A stretch of DNA of 64,000 nucleotides from a bacterium (GCA_028716845.1 JAQUPF010000005.1:1-64000), one strand, 5' to 3'; shown: positions 33,947-44,579, numbered from the stretch's first letter. A program made the numbers and translations. The notes: a model not told the origin generated them from the letters alone.

Positions 33947-35073
33947 ACGCCGGGAGGGTGACGGCGGTCGCGAGGAAGGAGGCCCTCCAGATCCGCCGCG
34001 ACCCGCGGAGCCTCGGCCTCGGCCTCGCGATCCCGGTCCTCCTCCTCGTCCTCTTCGGCTACGCCCTCACCCTCGACGTGGACAACGTGCCCACGGTCGT
34101 CTGGGACCGGGACAACTCGCAGACGGCGAAGGATTTCATCCTCAATTTCAGCAACTCGCGCTACTTCGACGTCTACGCGTACGCCGACACCTACCGCGAC
34201 ATCGTGCGTCGGATCGACCGGGGCGAGGCGCTCATCGGCATGGTGATCCCGAAGGACTTCTCCCTCGCGATCGAGTCGGGCGCGCGGACGCCCGTCCAGT
34301 TCCTCCTCGACGGGAGCGACGCCAACACCGCGACGATCGCCCGCGGCTACGTCACGAGCGTGGTGAACCGCTACAACGAGGGGCTCCGCGCGCGCCCCCC
34401 GCGCGCGGGGGGCGTCGTCAACCCCCTGCCCGTCATCTTCCGCCCCCGGCCGTGGTTCAACCCGAACTTCGAGAGCAGGATCTTCATCATCCCGGGCCTC
34501 ATGGTCGTCATCATCATGATCATCGCCGCGCTCCTCACCTCGCTCACGGTCGCGCGGGAGTGGGAGCGCGGGACGATGGAACAGCTCATCTCCACCCCCG
34601 TGACGCCGGGAGAGCTCATCGCGGGGAAGTTCATCCCCTACTTCTGCATCGGCCTCTTCGACCTCCTCGTCGCGGTGGTGCTGGCGGTCGCCGTCTTCGG
34701 CGTGCCGGTGCGCGGGAGCGTCCTCCTCCTCCTCGCCCTCAGCTCCCTCTTCCTCGCCGGCGCCCTCATGATGGGGATCCTCATCTCGGTCGAGGCGATG
34801 AACCAGCGGCTCGCGAGCCAGCTCGCCATGCTCACCACCTTCCTCCCGGCGTTCCTGCTCTCCGGCTTCGTCTACCCGATCTGGAACATGCCGGCCGTCA
34901 TCCAGGCGGTGACGTACCTCATCCCGGCGCGCTACTTCATCGTCATCCTCCGCGGCATCTACCTCAAGGGCGTGGGGCTGCGCGACCTCTGGACCCAGAC
35001 GCTGTTCCTGTTCATATTCGCGGCGGCGGTGTCGCTGCTCGCGGTGCGGAGGTTCAGGAAGAAGGTCGCCTGA
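33943..35073 (+). CDS. ABC-2 transporter permease 1 (YbhS/R-like)
   Basis: A 376-residue ABC-2 permease. The N-terminal amphipathic helix and first membrane span (EALQIRRDPRSLGLGLAIPVLLLVLFGYAL) lead into a large periplasmic domain (about 45-175), then five C-terminal helices with the family's EWERGTMEQLISTPVTPGELIAGK loop. The GTG start overlaps the ATPase stop (GTGA) and has GGGAGGCGGCGC upstream. It pairs with the next gene to form the membrane part of the exporter. Confidence 0.9.
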   Translation: MNAGRVTAVARKEALQIRRDPRSLGLGLAIPVLLLVLFGYALTLDVDNVPTVVWDRDNSQTAKDFILNFSNSRYFDVYAYADTYRDIVRRIDRGEALIGMVIPKDFSLAIESGARTPVQFLLDGSDANTATIARGYVTSVVNRYNEGLRARPPRAGGVVNPLPVIFRPRPWFNPNFESRIFIIPGLMVVIIMIIAALLTSLTVAREWERGTMEQLISTPVTPGELIAGKFIPYFCIGLFDLLVAVVLAVAVFGVPVRGSVLLLLALSSLFLAGALMMGILISVEAMNQRLASQLAMLTTFLPAFLLSGFVYPIWNMPAVIQAVTYLIPARYFIVILRGIYLKGVGLRDLWTQTLFLFIFAAAVSLLAVRRFRKKVA

Positions 35074-35160
35074 CCGCCGTTTCTCGTTGATCGTTTCTCG
35101 GGGGAAGGCGGCCGCTCAGAAGAATCGTTTCTCGTTTCGCGGGAGGGGGCAGCCATTCGG
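35074..35160 (+). repeat. Short direct repeats GTTTCTCG between the two permease genes
   Basis: Three copies of GTTTCTCG (35079, 35093, 35127), two of them within ATCGTTTCTCG/TGATCGTTTCTCG context, fill most of the 114-nt gap of an otherwise gapless operon. Origin and role are unclear. Confidence 0.55.
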
Positions 35161-35187
35161 GGCGTGCCCATCCCGCAGGAGAGGGCC

Positions 35188-36318
35188 ATGTTCGAGCGGA
35201 TCAGGAGCATCCTCATCAAGGAGTTCCTCCAGGTCTTCCGCGACCCGCGGATGCGGACGATGATCTTCGTCTCCCCCCTCGTCCAGGTGATCGTCTTCGG
35301 CTACGCGGCGAACATGGACGTCCGGAACGTCCCCGTCGCGGTCTACGACCTCGACAACACGAGGGAGAGCCGCGACCTCATCCGCTCCTTCACCTACTCG
35401 CGCTACTTCCGGGCGCGGTACGCGATCTCCACCGACCGGGAACAGGCCGGCCTCATCAACAGGGCGCGGGCGAGCGCGGTCCTCCGCTTCGACCGCGGCT
35501 TCGGGCGGGACATCCGGGGGAACAGGAGCGCCCCGTTCCAGCTCATCCTCGACGCCACCGACTCGAACACGGCGAGCATCGTCCTCGGCTACGCCGGCCA
35601 GATCGTCGACGAGTACGCGGGGCGCGTCCTCGCCGGGCGGGAGGCGACGTACGCGGGAGGGGCGCCCGCGCGCCCCTCGGTGGACATGCGGGTGCGGACC
35701 TGGTTCAACGAGAACCTGGAGTCGACGGACTACTACCTGCCGGGGGTGATCGCGCTGATCGTGACGGTGATGTCGCTCCTCCTCACCGCGATGGCGATCG
35801 TCCGCGAGAAGGAGATCGGGACGATGGAGCAGCTCATCGTGAGCCCCCTGAGGCCGATCGAGCTGATCCTCGGCAAGATCACGCCGTTCGCCGTCATCGC
35901 CGTCGGGGAGATGTTCGTCCTGGTCATCGTGGCGGTCGCCTGGTTCGACATCCCGATGCGCGGGGGCGTCCTCCTCCTCCTCGGGGCGACGATCATCTAC
36001 CTCCTCACGACCCTCGGCATCGGCCTCTTCATCTCGACGATCTCGTCCACCCAGCAGGAGGCGATGCTCTCCTCGTTCTTCTTCTTCTTCCCCGCGAACC
36101 TCCTCTCCGGCTTCACCTACCCGATCCAGAACATGCCGGTCGTCATCCGGTACGTCACCTACCTGAACCCGCTCCGCTACTACCTCGTCATCCTCCGCGG
36201 CATCTTCCTCAAGGGGGTCGGCATCGACATCCTCTGGCCCCAGATCCTCGCCCTGTTCGTCATGGGCCTCGTCGTCATCGTCTTCAGCGCCCTCAAGTTC
36301 AGGAAGACCCTCGGGTAG
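35188..36318 (+). CDS. ABC-2 transporter permease 2 (YbhS/R-like)
   Basis: A 376-residue permease of the same length and layout as the preceding one: IKEFLQVFRDPRMRTMIFVSPLVQVIVFGYA, a periplasmic domain, then REKEIGTMEQLIVSPLRPIELILGK and four more helices. The two are paralogues and probably form a heterodimer. ATG 35188 is chosen since AGGAGAGGGCC precedes it; a GTG at 35164 would add eight residues. Confidence 0.9.
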   Translation: MFERIRSILIKEFLQVFRDPRMRTMIFVSPLVQVIVFGYAANMDVRNVPVAVYDLDNTRESRDLIRSFTYSRYFRARYAISTDREQAGLINRARASAVLRFDRGFGRDIRGNRSAPFQLILDATDSNTASIVLGYAGQIVDEYAGRVLAGREATYAGGAPARPSVDMRVRTWFNENLESTDYYLPGVIALIVTVMSLLLTAMAIVREKEIGTMEQLIVSPLRPIELILGKITPFAVIAVGEMFVLVIVAVAWFDIPMRGGVLLLLGATIIYLLTTLGIGLFISTISSTQQEAMLSSFFFFFPANLLSGFTYPIQNMPVVIRYVTYLNPLRYYLVILRGIFLKGVGIDILWPQILALFVMGLVVIVFSALKFRKTLG

Positions 36319-36348
36319 GGGGCGTTGCGGAACCCCGAGGGAATCGGA

Positions 36349-36789
36349 TCAGAAGAGGCCGAGGAACTTCCTGCGCCGCGGCGGGGGGGCGGGCTCCTCG
36401 GCGAGGCGTCGCGCCTCCCCCTCCAGGTCCTCGACCATCTTCGAGTAGCGGGCGAGCGCCTGCCGGTGCTCCTCCTGGGCGGCCGCGGCGACCGCGGACA
36501 TCTGGGCGACCTCGCGCTGGAGGGACGCGACCCGCGCCCTGGAATGGAGGATCGCGGCGGCGAGGGCGGCGGCGAGGAGGGCGGCCGCCGCGGCGACGAG
36601 CGGCAGGCCGCGCCGGGATGCGCGGCGGGGGGGAAGGCGGGGCGGGGGATCGGGCCGGGGCGCCGCCGCAGCCGGCGGGGCGGGCGCGGCGCCGTCGAGG
36701 ACGTTCCGCGCCCGGCTCAGCGCCTCCCGCGCCCGGAGGAGCGCGCCGCTCTCCCCCTCCGCGCCGCCCGTCGGTCTGCTCTCGTCCAT
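36349..36789 (-). CDS. Small membrane-anchored coiled-coil protein, function unknown
   Basis: A 146-residue protein. A Pro/Ala-rich cytoplasmic part (about 1-60) precedes a single membrane helix (GLPLVAAAAALLAAALAAAI), a periplasmic coiled coil (ARVASLQREVAQMSAVAAAAQEEH...) and a basic tail PPPRRRKFLGLF. I recognise no family. The start has GGGAGGGCCGTCCGCC. It follows the 63-residue gene by 19 nt, so it is probably co-transcribed with glnS. Confidence 0.65.
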   Translation of the reverse strand: MDESRPTGGAEGESGALLRAREALSRARNVLDGAAPAPPAAAAPRPDPPPRLPPRRASRRGLPLVAAAAALLAAALAAAILHSRARVASLQREVAQMSAVAAAAQEEHRQALARYSKMVEDLEGEARRLAEEPAPPPRRRKFLGLF

Positions 36790-36808
36790 GGCGGACGGCC
36801 CTCCCCAG

Positions 36809-36996
36809 TCAGCGCCAGAAGCTCCGCACGTAGCGCTCGAACCGGTCCCTGCGGAAACGGTACTCGACCGAGGTCCGGTCCGGGACGCCGGGCACCGACG
36901 AGCGCACGCTCGTCTCCACGCGCTCGATGGCGCCGCTCCTGTGCGCGGCCCACGCGAACAGCGCGAGCAGGACCAGGATGCAGATGATCAACCGCT

Positions 36997-37000
<4 letters not shown>
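36809..37000 (-). CDS. 63-residue single-pass membrane protein, function unknown
   Basis: A small protein missed as a separate gene in the track (hidden inside a long shadow ORF). It has an N-terminal membrane helix ([18 protein letters not shown]) and an Arg-rich tail ending [11 protein letters not shown]. The ATG overlaps the glnS TGA (ATGA) and GGGAGGGAACGAACC precedes it, which supports real translation. Confidence 0.65.
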
Positions 37001-38730
<1,730 letters not shown>

Positions 38731-38773
38731 CCGTCCCCGCCTCCCCCGCGGCCGCGTCACCGCTCGCAGGTGC

Positions 38774-38802
38774 ATTCTATCGCACCGGGACGGCCCGTTC
38801 AA
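38774..38802 (-). promoter_or_regulatory. Sigma70 promoter of glnS
   Basis: TTGAAC, a 17-bp spacer and TAGAAT read on the minus strand, 43 nt before the glnS ATG. Confidence 0.7.
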
Positions 38803-38813
38803 TCCGCCAATGA

Positions 38814-38849
38814 CCGGCCTTTCCCCGCTGCGGAACGGGGAAAGGCCGG
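38814..38849. other. Perfect 14-bp hairpin between divergent promoters
   Basis: CCGGCCTTTCCCCG and CGGGGAAAGGCCGG pair perfectly around an 8-nt loop. No T run follows on either strand. It sits between the glnS -35 (38802) and the -35 of the lipoprotein gene (38861), so it may be a bidirectional regulator site or a terminator relic. Confidence 0.7.
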
Positions 38850-38860
38850 GAGATTTGCTG

Positions 38861-38890
38861 TTGACAGTCGGAACCGGCCGGCCGTATGAT
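38861..38890 (+). promoter_or_regulatory. Sigma70 promoter of the lipoprotein gene
   Basis: TTGACA (perfect), an 18-bp spacer and TATGAT lie 73 nt before ATG 38964. Confidence 0.75.
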
Positions 38891-38963
38891 GTCGGCGATA
38901 TTCCGGAAGTTCCGAAGCCCCGGCGGCGGGGCGGGAGCGACGCCACTATCGGGGAGGGTCATC

Positions 38964-39392
38964 ATGAGGAAGCTGTGCCAGTGCCTGCTGGCGATCACCG
39001 TGGCGGCCGCGGTCGGCTGCGTGTCCGGCTGCAGGAAGGCCGACCAGCCCGGCGGCGTGCCGAGCGTCCAGTTCAGCACCGATGTCTCGTTCGAGGACAT
39101 CCCCGTGCCCGCGGGCTTCACGCTGAAGCGCAAGGACTCCTATTCGTTCCAGAACGACATGGTGCGGGTCGGCCGCCTCGTCTACACCGGCAGGAGCGGC
39201 GTCAACAACGTGCTCGCCTTCTACCAGCAGCAGATGCCGCTCCACGGCTGGCAGGAGATGAGCTATATCGACTTCCGGAGCAGCGTCCGCTACTACGAGA
39301 AGGCGGGGCAGTCCTGCATCCTCACCGTCCAGCCGAGGAAGGCCTGGCGGAACGTGGAGATCGTCCTCGACACCCGCCCGAAGGCGAGGTAG
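38964..39392 (+). CDS. Small lipoprotein, function unknown
   Basis: A 142-residue predicted lipoprotein with signal peptide MRKLCQCLLAITVAAAVGCVSGC and two candidate lipobox cysteines. The mature part has a compact conserved-looking domain (IPVPAGFTLKRKDSYSF, VLAFYQQQMPLHGWQEMS, CILTVQP) of a kind seen in small lipoproteins from several anaerobic phyla, but I cannot name it. The start has GGGGAGGGTCATC. It has its own consensus promoter and terminator and is therefore monocistronic and probably well expressed. Confidence 0.75.
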   Translation: MRKLCQCLLAITVAAAVGCVSGCRKADQPGGVPSVQFSTDVSFEDIPVPAGFTLKRKDSYSFQNDMVRVGRLVYTGRSGVNNVLAFYQQQMPLHGWQEMSYIDFRSSVRYYEKAGQSCILTVQPRKAWRNVEIVLDTRPKAR

Positions 39393-39415
39393 CCGGACCG
39401 GACGGATCGGAGAGG

Positions 39416-39450
39416 AAAAGGCCGTCTCCCCGACGGGGGGACGGCCTTTC
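39416..39450. terminator. Bidirectional terminator between convergent genes
   Basis: AAAGGCCGTC and GACGGCCTTT form a perfect 10-bp stem extended by TCCCC/GGGGG around a 3-nt loop. A-rich and T-rich flanks serve both the lipoprotein gene (plus) and the acyltransferase gene (minus). Confidence 0.85.
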
Positions 39451-39473
39451 CACGCGAACGGGGCGCCCTCGCC

Positions 39474-40145
39474 TCAGTCCGCCTCGATGCCGAGCATCCG
39501 CGCGGCCTCCCGGTCGTTGCCGCGCATCGTCTCCTCCAGCCGCCGCCTGATCTCCTCGCGCCCGGCGGCGTCGGCATTCTCCGGCACCGATATCGGGCCC
39601 GCCATGACGAACGCGGCCTTCGTGAACGGCATCGGCACGATGAACCGGTCCCAGCTCGCGAGCCGCCGCTTCCGCCGCATGTCGTAGGTCGCGGGGTAGA
39701 TCGGGACGCCGCTCATCTGCGAGAGGATGACGACCCCCGGCTGCACCCGGTAGCGGGGGCCCCGGGGGCCGTCGGGCGTGATGGCGGCGTCCAGCCCCGT
39801 GGCGAGCATGGCCGCCATGTCGAGGAGCGCCGCCTCCCCGCCGCGGCTGCTCGAGCCGCGCACGACCTCGAATCCGAATCCCCCGAGGACCTGCGCGATG
39901 TACTCCCCGTCCCTGCTCATGCTCGTCATGGCGCAGAGGTTCTTGCGCCGCCGGAGGTGCGGGTAGTAGTACGGCATGAGGAGGAGCCGGTTGTGCCAGA
40001 AGCAGTAGATGCAGTTCTTCCCCTCCCTCCCCCGCGCCAGGGCCGGCCCGTCGTTCACCCAGTCGGTCCTGATCGTCGCCCCGAGGAGCCGGATCGCGGC
40101 GGGGAGGCCGCGGCGGCAGAGGAGGCGAAGGAGCCTGTCGTTCAC
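39474..40145 (-). CDS. DUF374 lysophospholipid acyltransferase-like protein
   Basis: A 223-residue member of the DUF374 branch of membrane-bound acyltransferases. Family segments are CFWHNRLLLMPYY (HNR), TSMSRDGEYIAQVLGGFG and AITPDGPRGPRYRVQPG. As the last gene after lpxB and msbA, it is a good candidate for a late (secondary) acyltransferase of lipid A in place of LpxL, which is inference. The GTG start has GGGAGGGAACGATCGC upstream. Confidence 0.82.
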   Translation of the reverse strand: MNDRLLRLLCRRGLPAAIRLLGATIRTDWVNDGPALARGREGKNCIYCFWHNRLLLMPYYYPHLRRRKNLCAMTSMSRDGEYIAQVLGGFGFEVVRGSSSRGGEAALLDMAAMLATGLDAAITPDGPRGPRYRVQPGVVILSQMSGVPIYPATYDMRRKRRLASWDRFIVPMPFTKAAFVMAGPISVPENADAAGREEIRRRLEETMRGNDREAARMLGIEAD

Positions 40146-40177
40146 GCGATCGTTCCCTCCCGGGGACGCGGCGGGCC

Positions 40178-41986
40178 TCAGCCGGCGAACTGCATCTCGT
40201 AGAGCTTCCGGTAGAGGCCGGGACGGGACGCGAGCTCGTCGTGCCTGCCCGTCTGCACAATCCGGCCGTCCTCCAGGACGACGATGCGGTCGGCGTGCGT
40301 GACGGTCGAGAGCCGGTGGGCGATGACGAACACCGTCCGGCCGCGCATCAGCCGGTCGATGGCGTCCTGGACGAGCCGCTCCGACTCGGTGTCGAGGGCG
40401 GAGGTCGCCTCGTCGAGGATGAGGATGGCGGGGTCCTTGAGGACGGCGCGCGCGATCGCGAGCCGCTGCCGCTCCCCGCCCGACAGCATCTCCCCCTTCT
40501 CCCCGATGACCGTGTCGTAGCCGTCGCGGAGTTCGGAGATGAAGTCGTGCGCGTTCGCCATCGCCGCCGCCGCGGCAATCCGCTCGAACGGCGCCTCGAG
40601 CCGCCCGTACGCGATGTTGTTCCGCACCGTGTCGTTGAACAGGATCGTCTCCTGCGTGACGATCCCGATCTGGCCGCGGAGGCTCGCGATCGTGGCGTCC
40701 CGGAGGTCGACCCCGTCGATGCGCACCCGTCCCTCCGTCGGGTCGTAGAACCGCGGGATGAGGTTCACGAGCGAGGTCTTCCCCGAGCCGCTCGGCCCGA
40801 CGATCGCGACGATCTCGCCCACGCGCACCTCGAGGTCGATCCCCCGGAGCACCCCCGCCTCCGCGTCATGGTAATCGAAGCTGACGCCCTCGAAGACGAT
40901 CCCCGAGCGCATCCGGCCGATCTCGACCGCGTCCGGCCGCTCGCACATGGTCGGGCGGGTGTCGAGGAGGGAGAAGATGCGGTCCGCGGCGGCCATCGCC
41001 TTCTGGAAGCCGACGTTGAGCTTCCCGATGTTCTTGAGCGGCTTGATCATGGAGGCCATGCAGCCGATGAAGACGACGAAGAGGCCGACCGTGAGGTCTC
41101 CCTTGATGACGAGCCGCGCGCCGTAGTAGCAGAGGAAGCCGACGACGATCATCCCCCCCCACTCGGTGAGCGGGCTCAGGATCGCGGCCTTCTTGACCGT
41201 GGCGACCATGACGCGGAACAGCGTCCGGTTCTCGTTCTTGAACCGGCGCCCCTCGTACGATTCCATGCAGAACGCCTTCACCACCTGGATGCCGGAGATG
41301 GTCTCGAAGAGGATGGAGGATATGTCCGCGACCTTCTCCTGGGCGCGCTTGGTGAGCCGCCGGACCTTCCTGCCCACGATCCCGATCGGGGAGAGGAGGA
41401 ACGGGAGGCCGATCATGGTGAGGAGCGCGAGCTGCCATTGGATGCAGATGGCGATGACGGCGTAGGCGGGAAGCTGGATGCAGTCCATGAGCGATTTCGC
41501 GAACCGCCCGGAGACCGCCTCGAGGACGAAGCTCACGTCGTAGTTGATCCGGGAGACGAGCTCGCCGGTGCGCTGTCGGTCGAAGTAGTCCATCGAGAGC
41601 GACTGGATGTGGCGGTAGAGGTGGTTGCGGAGGTCCTTGACGACGCCCTGGCCGACGTACTCGAGCATGACCTCGTGGAGGTAGTCCGCGAGCCCCTTGA
41701 AGAAGGTGCAGATGAGGACGAAGAGGACGATCATGTTGAGCATGTTGGGGTAGCGCGGCACGGTGTTGAGGTAGTCCACGAGCTCCTGCACCTCGGGCCG
41801 GAACGGCATCCTGACGTCGTCGGGGATGGCGAGATCCCTCCCGTTGAAGACGACGTCCACCATCGGCACGAGCGACATGATGCTCACGCTCTGGAGGATC
41901 GTGAAGGCGACCATGGCCATGACGGCCACCATCAGCTTCCACTTGTACGGCTTCAGGTACCGGAGGAGCCGGATGAACGTCCTCAT
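40178..41986 (-). CDS. msbA: Lipid A export ATP-binding/permease protein MsbA-like
   Basis: A 602-residue half-transporter with six N-terminal membrane helices (1 to about 330) and a C-terminal ATPase: Walker A GPSGSGKTS, signature LSGGERQRLA, Walker B ILILDEATSAL. It should flip lipid A-core across the inner membrane. The ATG overlaps the lpxB TGA (ATGA), which supports the MsbA assignment over a generic drug exporter. The long track ORF before this ATG is shadow of lpxB. Confidence 0.88.
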   Translation of the reverse strand: MRTFIRLLRYLKPYKWKLMVAVMAMVAFTILQSVSIMSLVPMVDVVFNGRDLAIPDDVRMPFRPEVQELVDYLNTVPRYPNMLNMIVLFVLICTFFKGLADYLHEVMLEYVGQGVVKDLRNHLYRHIQSLSMDYFDRQRTGELVSRINYDVSFVLEAVSGRFAKSLMDCIQLPAYAVIAICIQWQLALLTMIGLPFLLSPIGIVGRKVRRLTKRAQEKVADISSILFETISGIQVVKAFCMESYEGRRFKNENRTLFRVMVATVKKAAILSPLTEWGGMIVVGFLCYYGARLVIKGDLTVGLFVVFIGCMASMIKPLKNIGKLNVGFQKAMAAADRIFSLLDTRPTMCERPDAVEIGRMRSGIVFEGVSFDYHDAEAGVLRGIDLEVRVGEIVAIVGPSGSGKTSLVNLIPRFYDPTEGRVRIDGVDLRDATIASLRGQIGIVTQETILFNDTVRNNIAYGRLEAPFERIAAAAAMANAHDFISELRDGYDTVIGEKGEMLSGGERQRLAIARAVLKDPAILILDEATSALDTESERLVQDAIDRLMRGRTVFVIAHRLSTVTHADRIVVLEDGRIVQTGRHDELASRPGLYRKLYEMQFAG

Positions 41987-43224
41987 GTGACGGTCGCCTC
42001 CGCCGCCGGCGCGGGGGTCGCGGCGCGGGCGGCATGGGACGCCCGGGCGAGCTCGGCGAGGACCACTCGGGCGGCGCGGGCGCTCGCGCCGGTCTCGCCG
42101 ACGCGGCGCCGCACCTGCCGGAGCTCCTCCACCGCCCGCTCGTGCCGCGCCCCGTCGAGAAGGAAGCCGAGCGCCGCCCCGGCGACCGCCGCCGGCGTCG
42201 CCCGCCGCTGGATGAACTCGGGCATGATCATCCTCCCGGCGATGACGTTGACGAGACCGATGTAGGGGAGCCGGACCAGCATCCTCCCGAGGAGATACGT
42301 GGGCCAGGCCACCTTGTAGATGATGACCATGGGCGTGAGAAGGCACGCCGTCTCGAGCGTCGCCGTCCCCGAGGCGACGATCGCGAGGCGCGAGGCGCGC
42401 ACGATGTCGTAGAGGCTCTCCGGGACGAGCCGCACGGGGACGGGGCACGCCGCGACGTGGCGGCGGACGAACTCCCGGAAGGGGGCGGGCGGATCGGGCA
42501 TGACGAACTCGGCGGCCGGCATCCCGGCGCGCACGACGGCGGCCGCCCCGAGCATCACCGGCACGTGGCGCCGGACCTCGTTCCACCGGCTGCCGGGCAG
42601 GAGGGCGACGACCGGCGCGCCGGCCCCCGCCCCCCATCGCGCGCGCACCTCCCCCGGGTCCGCGTCCGTCCGGATGTCCTCGAGGATCGGGTGCCCGACG
42701 AAATCGACGGGCATCGCCGTGTCCGCGTAGAACTCCTTCTCGAAGGGGAGGATGGCGATCATCCGGTCCACCGTCCGGCCGATCGTCCGCTTCCGGCGCA
42801 TCCCCCATGCCCAGACCTGGGGGGAGATGTAGTAGATCACCCGCACGGGGAGCCGCCGGCGCCGGATCCGCTTCGCGAGCCGGATGTTGAAGCCGGGGTA
42901 GTCGACGAGGACGACCGCGGCGGGGCGCTCCCGCTCGATGAAGGAGAGGAGGCGGTGGAATATCCGCCGGAGCTCCCGGTAGTGCCGGAGGACCTCCACC
43001 GAGCCGAGGACGGCGAGGGAGGCGAGGTCATGGAGGAGCGTGGCGCCCGCCGCCCGCATCCGCTCGCCGCCGGCGGCGTGGATCTCGATCCCCGGGGCCA
43101 TCCGCCTGATCTCCCGTATCAGCTTGGCCGCGTGCTTGTCGCCGGAGACCTCCCCCGCGACCACGAGGAGGCGGCCGCGCGGCCCTCCGCCGGCGCGCGG
43201 GACGAGCGGTGCGGGGTTGTTCAC
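41983..43224 (-). CDS. lpxB: Lipid-A-disaccharide synthase
   Basis: A 413-residue GT19 enzyme that joins UDP-2,3-diacylglucosamine and lipid X. Conserved segments are VVAGEVSGDKHAAKLI (about 25-40), ISPQVWAWGMRRKRTI, ALLPGSRWNEVRRH and ASGTATLETACL. A GTG start at 43224 overlaps the TGA of the Gfo/Idh gene (GTGA); the 54 residues before it in the track have no counterpart in LpxB. It lies at the inner face of the inner membrane. Confidence 0.93.
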   Translation of the reverse strand: MNNPAPLVPRAGGGPRGRLLVVAGEVSGDKHAAKLIREIRRMAPGIEIHAAGGERMRAAGATLLHDLASLAVLGSVEVLRHYRELRRIFHRLLSFIERERPAAVVLVDYPGFNIRLAKRIRRRRLPVRVIYYISPQVWAWGMRRKRTIGRTVDRMIAILPFEKEFYADTAMPVDFVGHPILEDIRTDADPGEVRARWGAGAGAPVVALLPGSRWNEVRRHVPVMLGAAAVVRAGMPAAEFVMPDPPAPFREFVRRHVAACPVPVRLVPESLYDIVRASRLAIVASGTATLETACLLTPMVIIYKVAWPTYLLGRMLVRLPYIGLVNVIAGRMIMPEFIQRRATPAAVAGAALGFLLDGARHERAVEELRQVRRRVGETGASARAARVVLAELARASHAARAATPAPAAEATVT

Positions 43225-44213
43225 AGCAGCCTGCCCAGGTCGAGCGGCGGGGACGTCTTCTGTTCCTCGATCGCCCGACGGTAGAGGGGGTTCTCCTGGA
43301 GGAGCCGCGTGATATCCGACGCCACCTGGAGGGCGTAGCGGCCGTGCTCGCCGGGGACGACCGGCTGGCCGGCCGCCCGGACGCACCCGAGGAAGGAGAG
43401 GATCTCCAGCTTGAGCGGCTCGTCCTTCTCGAGCGGCATCCGCTCCCGCGCGATCCGGTCCCCCACCCGCCGGTAGATCACCCCCTCCTGTTTCCAGTAG
43501 TCGAGCGAGATGTAGGCGTTGCTCTGGAAGATCCTGATCTTCCGCATCTTGTCGAAGCTGATCCGGCTCGCGGTGAGGTTCGCGATGCAGCCGCTCTCGA
43601 AGCGGATGCGGGCGTTCGCGATGTCCTCGCTCGGGCTCAGGACGGGGATGCCGACCGCCTGGATGTCGCTGATCGGCGCGCGCACGAGGTTGAGGATGAT
43701 GTCGATGTCGTGGATCATGAGGTCGAGGACGACCCCCACCTCCGTCCCCTGCCGCTTGTAGGGGGAGAGGCGGTGGACCTCGATGAAGCCGACCTTCGTG
43801 AGGATCCGGCGGAGGGCGAGGATCGCGGGGTTGAACCGCTCGATGTGCCCCACCTGGAGCACGAGCCCGCGCGCGCGCGCCAACTCGATGATCTCGGTCG
43901 CCTCGGCGGTCGTGAGGGCGATCGGCTTCTCGAGAAGGACGTGCGCGCCGCGGCCGATGGCCTCGAGGGCGATGGCGCGGTGGACGTCCGTCGGCACCAC
44001 GACGCTCACCGCGTCGAGCCGTCCCGGGACGTCGGCGAGCCGCGCGTAGGCCTCCGTCCGGAGCCCCCGCGCGATCCTGGACGCCGCCCGCTCGTCGATA
44101 TCCACCACCCCGGCGAGCTCCACGCCGGGGATGTCGGCGTAGATCCGGGCGTGGTGCCTCCCGAGGTTCCCCACCCCCACGACGGCGACGCGCAGCCGCT
44201 CCCCCTCCGTCAT
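43221..44213 (-). CDS. Gfo/Idh/MocA-family oxidoreductase (possible UDP-GlcNAc 3-dehydrogenase)
   Basis: A 330-residue NAD(P)-dependent oxidoreductase. The nucleotide-binding motif is VAVVGVGNLGRHHARIY (about 9-25) and the family EKP motif is LLEKPIALT. In several lipid A clusters a Gfo/Idh enzyme (GnnA) oxidises UDP-GlcNAc at C3 so that GnnB can aminate it, giving amide-linked lipid A. Its overlap with lpxB makes that the best guess, but no gnnB-like aminotransferase is in the window. Start ATG 44213 follows GGAGGAT. Confidence 0.8.
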   Translation of the reverse strand: MTEGERLRVAVVGVGNLGRHHARIYADIPGVELAGVVDIDERAASRIARGLRTEAYARLADVPGRLDAVSVVVPTDVHRAIALEAIGRGAHVLLEKPIALTTAEATEIIELARARGLVLQVGHIERFNPAILALRRILTKVGFIEVHRLSPYKRQGTEVGVVLDLMIHDIDIILNLVRAPISDIQAVGIPVLSPSEDIANARIRFESGCIANLTASRISFDKMRKIRIFQSNAYISLDYWKQEGVIYRRVGDRIARERMPLEKDEPLKLEILSFLGCVRAAGQPVVPGEHGRYALQVASDITRLLQENPLYRRAIEEQKTSPPLDLGRLL

Positions 44214-44267
44214 ATCCTCCGCTCCCGCATCACCCCGCACCCCCCGTGGCCCTCGTCGAAAAAGGGA

Positions 44268-44575
44268 ATAATAGCTTCGCCGCAGATTGCCGCAGATCCC
44301 CGTGGAGAAAAGAAAAGTTCCAAGTCAACTTCCCCCTTCCATCCCCGTTCAATCAGCGTCCATCTGCGTGAATCTGCGGCAAGGCGTTGTCCTCCCCTTT
44401 CCACTTTCCGTCTTTGATGGTTACCCCGGTCGGATCCTCGCATATCCGCGGCAACAACATTACTCCACGTTCGTCGCGCGTACATCGTCCCTCGCACTCC
44501 GTCATATCTAGATCCGCGGGTATCAGTAATGATCCGTGAGAATCCGTGGTGGATTTGTTCTTGATGCTCCGGGCA
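44268..44575. repeat. Intergenic repeat cluster F
   Basis: The 366 nt between lpxI and the Gfo/Idh gene hold no gene. Modules include GCCGCAGATTGCCGCAGATCC, GTCCATCTGCGTGAATCTGCGGC, CGCATATCCGCGGCAACAAC, and, reversed, the family tip as AATCCGTGGTGGATTTGTTC plus TTGATGC. It interrupts the lipid A operon. Confidence 0.75.
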
Positions 44576-44579
44576 GGGG

